From: Chitinophagaceae bacterium
GTDB taxonomy: Bacteria; Bacteroidota; Bacteroidia; Chitinophagales; Chitinophagaceae
DNA length: 64,000 bases
NCBI GenBank assembly: GCA_016720775.1
Contig: JADKJX010000001.1
Span: 434,001-498,000, forward strand
Direction of reading: 5' to 3'
The notes under the pieces were generated by a model. The model was not told the origin of the DNA and did no database searches. It saw only the letters and a list, made by a program, of their open reading frames with translations. Made by a program: the position numbers and the translations under genes. Positions 61,669-64,000 of the stretch are shown here, one piece after another. Every line of letters starts with the position of its first letter. Positions within the stretch are counted from its first letter, which is position 1.

Positions 61669-64000
61669 ATGGAAATGGAAAAAAACATAATGGCAGAAGA
61701 AAAAGAGACAAATATGGGCCAGCAGCTGGCTGCCAAGTATTTGCCTTACTGGCCACTGCTTATATTGTTTATGCTTATGGCATTTGCTGCTGCATATACC
61801 TACCTGCATTTTGCCACTCCCATCTATGAAGCCTCGGCTACTATTATCATTAAAGATGAACGTAGGGGAGCGGGAGGTGAAGATTCGAAAATACTGGAAT
61901 CATTAGACCTGATTGCATCCAAAAAAACATCGAAAATGAGATCGAAGTACTTCAGTCGAGGGCTTTGATGGAAAAAGTTGTAAAAACTCTTCGCCTGTAT
62001 GCATCCTATTCTAAAGAGGGGAAAGTAAAAGCGGGCGATGCATATGTTTTATCACCAATAATGATCGAAGCTCAATATCCCGATTCAATACAGGGGGTAG
62101 AAAAAGTGGAATTCAGTTATGATAAGAACAGCCAGACCGTTCTTTTAAGTAACAAAGACAAATACCCGCTCAACCAGTTTGTAAATACCCCATACGGGTC
62201 ATTAAAATTTCTGCCAAATAAGTATCAGTATTCAGCAATAAATTCAGGGGATAAAAAATTCTATTTTTCGCTGGATGAGCCGCAGAACGTTGCATCCGGG
62301 TTAACAAAAGGGCTTAAAATATCACCCAATAAGGCATCTGCTATAGTCGAATTAAATTATAAAGATCCAATCCCGCAACGGGCGGTGGATATACTGAATC
62401 AACTGATCATTACCTACGACCAGGTATCTATCTCTGAGAAAAATTCGCTTGCAAGGAATACACTGGCCTTTGTGAATGAACAACTGCGTGGTGTAACAAT
62501 AGAACTGGACTCTATTGAAAAAAAGATCCAGCAGTATAAATCAGGAAGCGGAGCCGTTGATATTGGAACGCAGGGAGGCTATTACCTGAAAAATGTTGGC
62601 GAGAATGATCAAAAACTGGGCGATATCAATATGCAGCTCTCTATGCTGAACCAGGTTGAAAAATTTGTAGGCGAAAGACAAAGCGGTGAAATGCTGGCTC
62701 CTTCTACATTGGGAGTGAGTGACCCATCTCTTTCAAACCTGATCACACAATTGCAGACAACCCAGATGGAGTATGATAAATTGAAAAAAACAGTTGGTGA
62801 GAATAACCCTAAACTGAAAGCCCTGGAAGGCCAGATCAGCACACTAAGGCCAAGCATTGTTGACAATATCAAAAATCAAAAGCAAAGCCTGCAGGCTTCA
62901 AGACAGAGTTTAAATTCTACCAACAGCGGTTATAATGCGATGCTTTCTACCGTTCCAAAAAAGGAAAAACAATTATTAGAGATCAGCCGTGAGCACATGA
63001 CCAAGGCTAATCAATACCAGACCCTGCTTCAAAAGCAGCAGGAAATTGAAATGTCCCTGGCTTCGGTAATTTCCAACAGCCGGGTGGTTGATAAAGCACT
63101 GGCTGGTAAAGTACCCGTTAGTCCTAAAAAAATGATGATATACCTGATGGCAATTATTGGTGCATTGGGTGCATTTGCCGGAGTAGTAATATTAAAAGAC
63201 AGCATTACGGGTAAAATAAAATTCAGGAACGAGATCGAAAAGATGACCTCGATCCCGATAATAGGCGAGATTGCTTTTGAAAAAACAGATAACCCATTGG
63301 TTATTGAAAAAGGCACCCGGAGTTTTGTCGCGGAAGAATTCAGAAAACTAAGGGTTTCTCTTTCTTTCCTGGGAATTGATTCGAATCATAAAAAAATACT
63401 GCTTACGTCAAGCATATCCGGTGAGGGAAAAAGTTTTGTGGCGGCCAATCTTGCAGTAAGCCTTTCATTAACGGGTAAAAAAGTTGTGTTGGTTGACCTC
63501 GACCTTAATCAGCCAACCCTTTCAAAGATCATGAAAGTGCATTATGAATTTGGCGCTACAGAATTTTTAACCGGCGAAAAAGATGCCTACGAGGTGGTGA
63601 ACAAACTTGACACGCACGATAGCCTGTACTTTATTTCCGCCGGCAATTTGCCCGAAAACCCCACTCAACTGTTGGCTAATGGTAAAGTGGAGAAACTGAT
63701 CGAGTACCTGGAAAGCAACTACGACATGGTGGTAATAGACACGTCTCCGTCTGTACTGGTTACGGATGCCTTCATCCTGTCGAAGCTTTGCGATGCCACC
63801 CTGTACGTGATCAGGCATAATTATACGCCCAAAATGCTTATTAAACGGATTGATGAGAACAACCAGGTCAATCCCATTAAAAACCCGGCTATTATCTTTA
63901 ACGGGCTTAAGAACCGGGGCATATTCAAGAATAATTACGGCTACGGCTATAATTATGTGTACGGAAACAAGGAATACGGATATGGTTCCAAAAACAGAAA
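61669..64000 (+). CDS. Polysaccharide chain-length tyrosine autokinase (Wzc-like), frameshifted, runs off the window
   Basis: The N-terminus has a cytoplasmic tail, a transmembrane helix (LLILFMLMAFAAAYTYLHF) and the Wzz domain start (IYEASATIIIKDERRG). The frame closes at 61966-61968. Adding one A to the A7 run at 61921-61927 restores KKNIENEIEVLQSRALMEKV and a continuous reading frame to the window end. This covers the periplasmic coiled-coil part, the second membrane helix (MMIYLMAIIGALGAFAGVVI) and the BY-kinase domain: Walker A SSISGEGKSFVAANLA, Walker A' VVLVDLDLNQPTL, Walker B MVVIDTSPSVLV. The last bases encode a Tyr-rich cluster (YGYGYNYVYGNKEYGYG), the autophosphorylation tail. It sets chain length with Wza. 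Confidence 0.92.

Noticed and set aside
1..64000. CRISPR arrays, tRNA/rRNA genes, insertion sequences, prophage genes
   Set aside because: No regularly spaced repeats, no cloverleaf or rRNA-like stretches and no transposase, integrase or phage structural proteins were seen on either strand.

Overview
The window looks like a chromosomal segment of a member of the Bacteroidota, most likely family Chitinophagaceae or close to it. The evidence is Bacteroidota-type promoters (TTG, about 19 nt, TAnnTTTG), start codons with little or no Shine-Dalgarno signal, and family content typical of the phylum (DUF2911, DUF4197, DUF5916, TIGR02757, GxxExxY, S9 dipeptidyl peptidase, LptC next to CoaX, an ECF sigma/TPR/CHAT group). 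No tRNA, rRNA, CRISPR array, IS element or phage gene was seen.

Layout. 1-9.5 kb: housekeeping genes (polA, small lipoprotein, esterase, ParA-like ATPase, uvrB, mgsA, typA). 9.5-20.5 kb: a surface-polysaccharide region with six glycosyltransferases and two methyltransferases on alternating strands, interrupted by a TPR protein, a small membrane protein and meaB. 20.5-23.9 kb: Lon-substrate-domain protein, coaX, outer membrane protein and lptC in tight order. 24-30.5 kb: oxidoreductases (aldo/keto reductase, ArsC/Spx-like, OsmC, SDR), a secreted protein with a TonB-plug-like end, and a CBM9/DUF5916 outer membrane protein. 30.5-37.7 kb: exported dipeptidyl peptidase, BNR/Asp-box protein, cyclophilin and lysS. 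37.9-48.9 kb: the most interesting part, an ECF sigma factor and TPR-bearing anti-sigma-like protein, a membrane-bound TPR-CHAT (caspase-like) protein with a secreted partner, a porin-like protein and a four-gene DUF6134-like/CPBP/epimerase/SDR operon. 49-60.5 kb: metabolic and lipid genes, a GxxExxY gene inside inverted repeats, asnB, twin DUF2911 proteins and an SdpR/SdpI-like pair. 60.5-64 kb: start of a capsule/exopolysaccharide operon (wza-like, wzc-like) running off the end.

How genes work together. Three minus-strand transcription units around the ECF sigma gene (porin, DUF6134-like operon, secreted protein plus CHAT) carry a near-identical promoter-like element, GGTAACAAAA followed after about 12 nt by GGAT-T-AGTAT. 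This suggests one envelope-response regulon with a caspase-like periplasmic protein as an output. A 20-bp-stem hairpin spans the CHAT start codon and may separate CHAT expression from the gene upstream.

Caution. Eight genes (polA at the edge, a GT4, lysS, an SDR, the secreted protein, TIGR02757, asnB, wzc) are each broken by a single one-base frameshift, seven of them in homopolymer runs. Because lysS and polA are normally essential, consensus errors from long-read sequencing are the likeliest cause. I annotate these as single genes and give the position of each shift.
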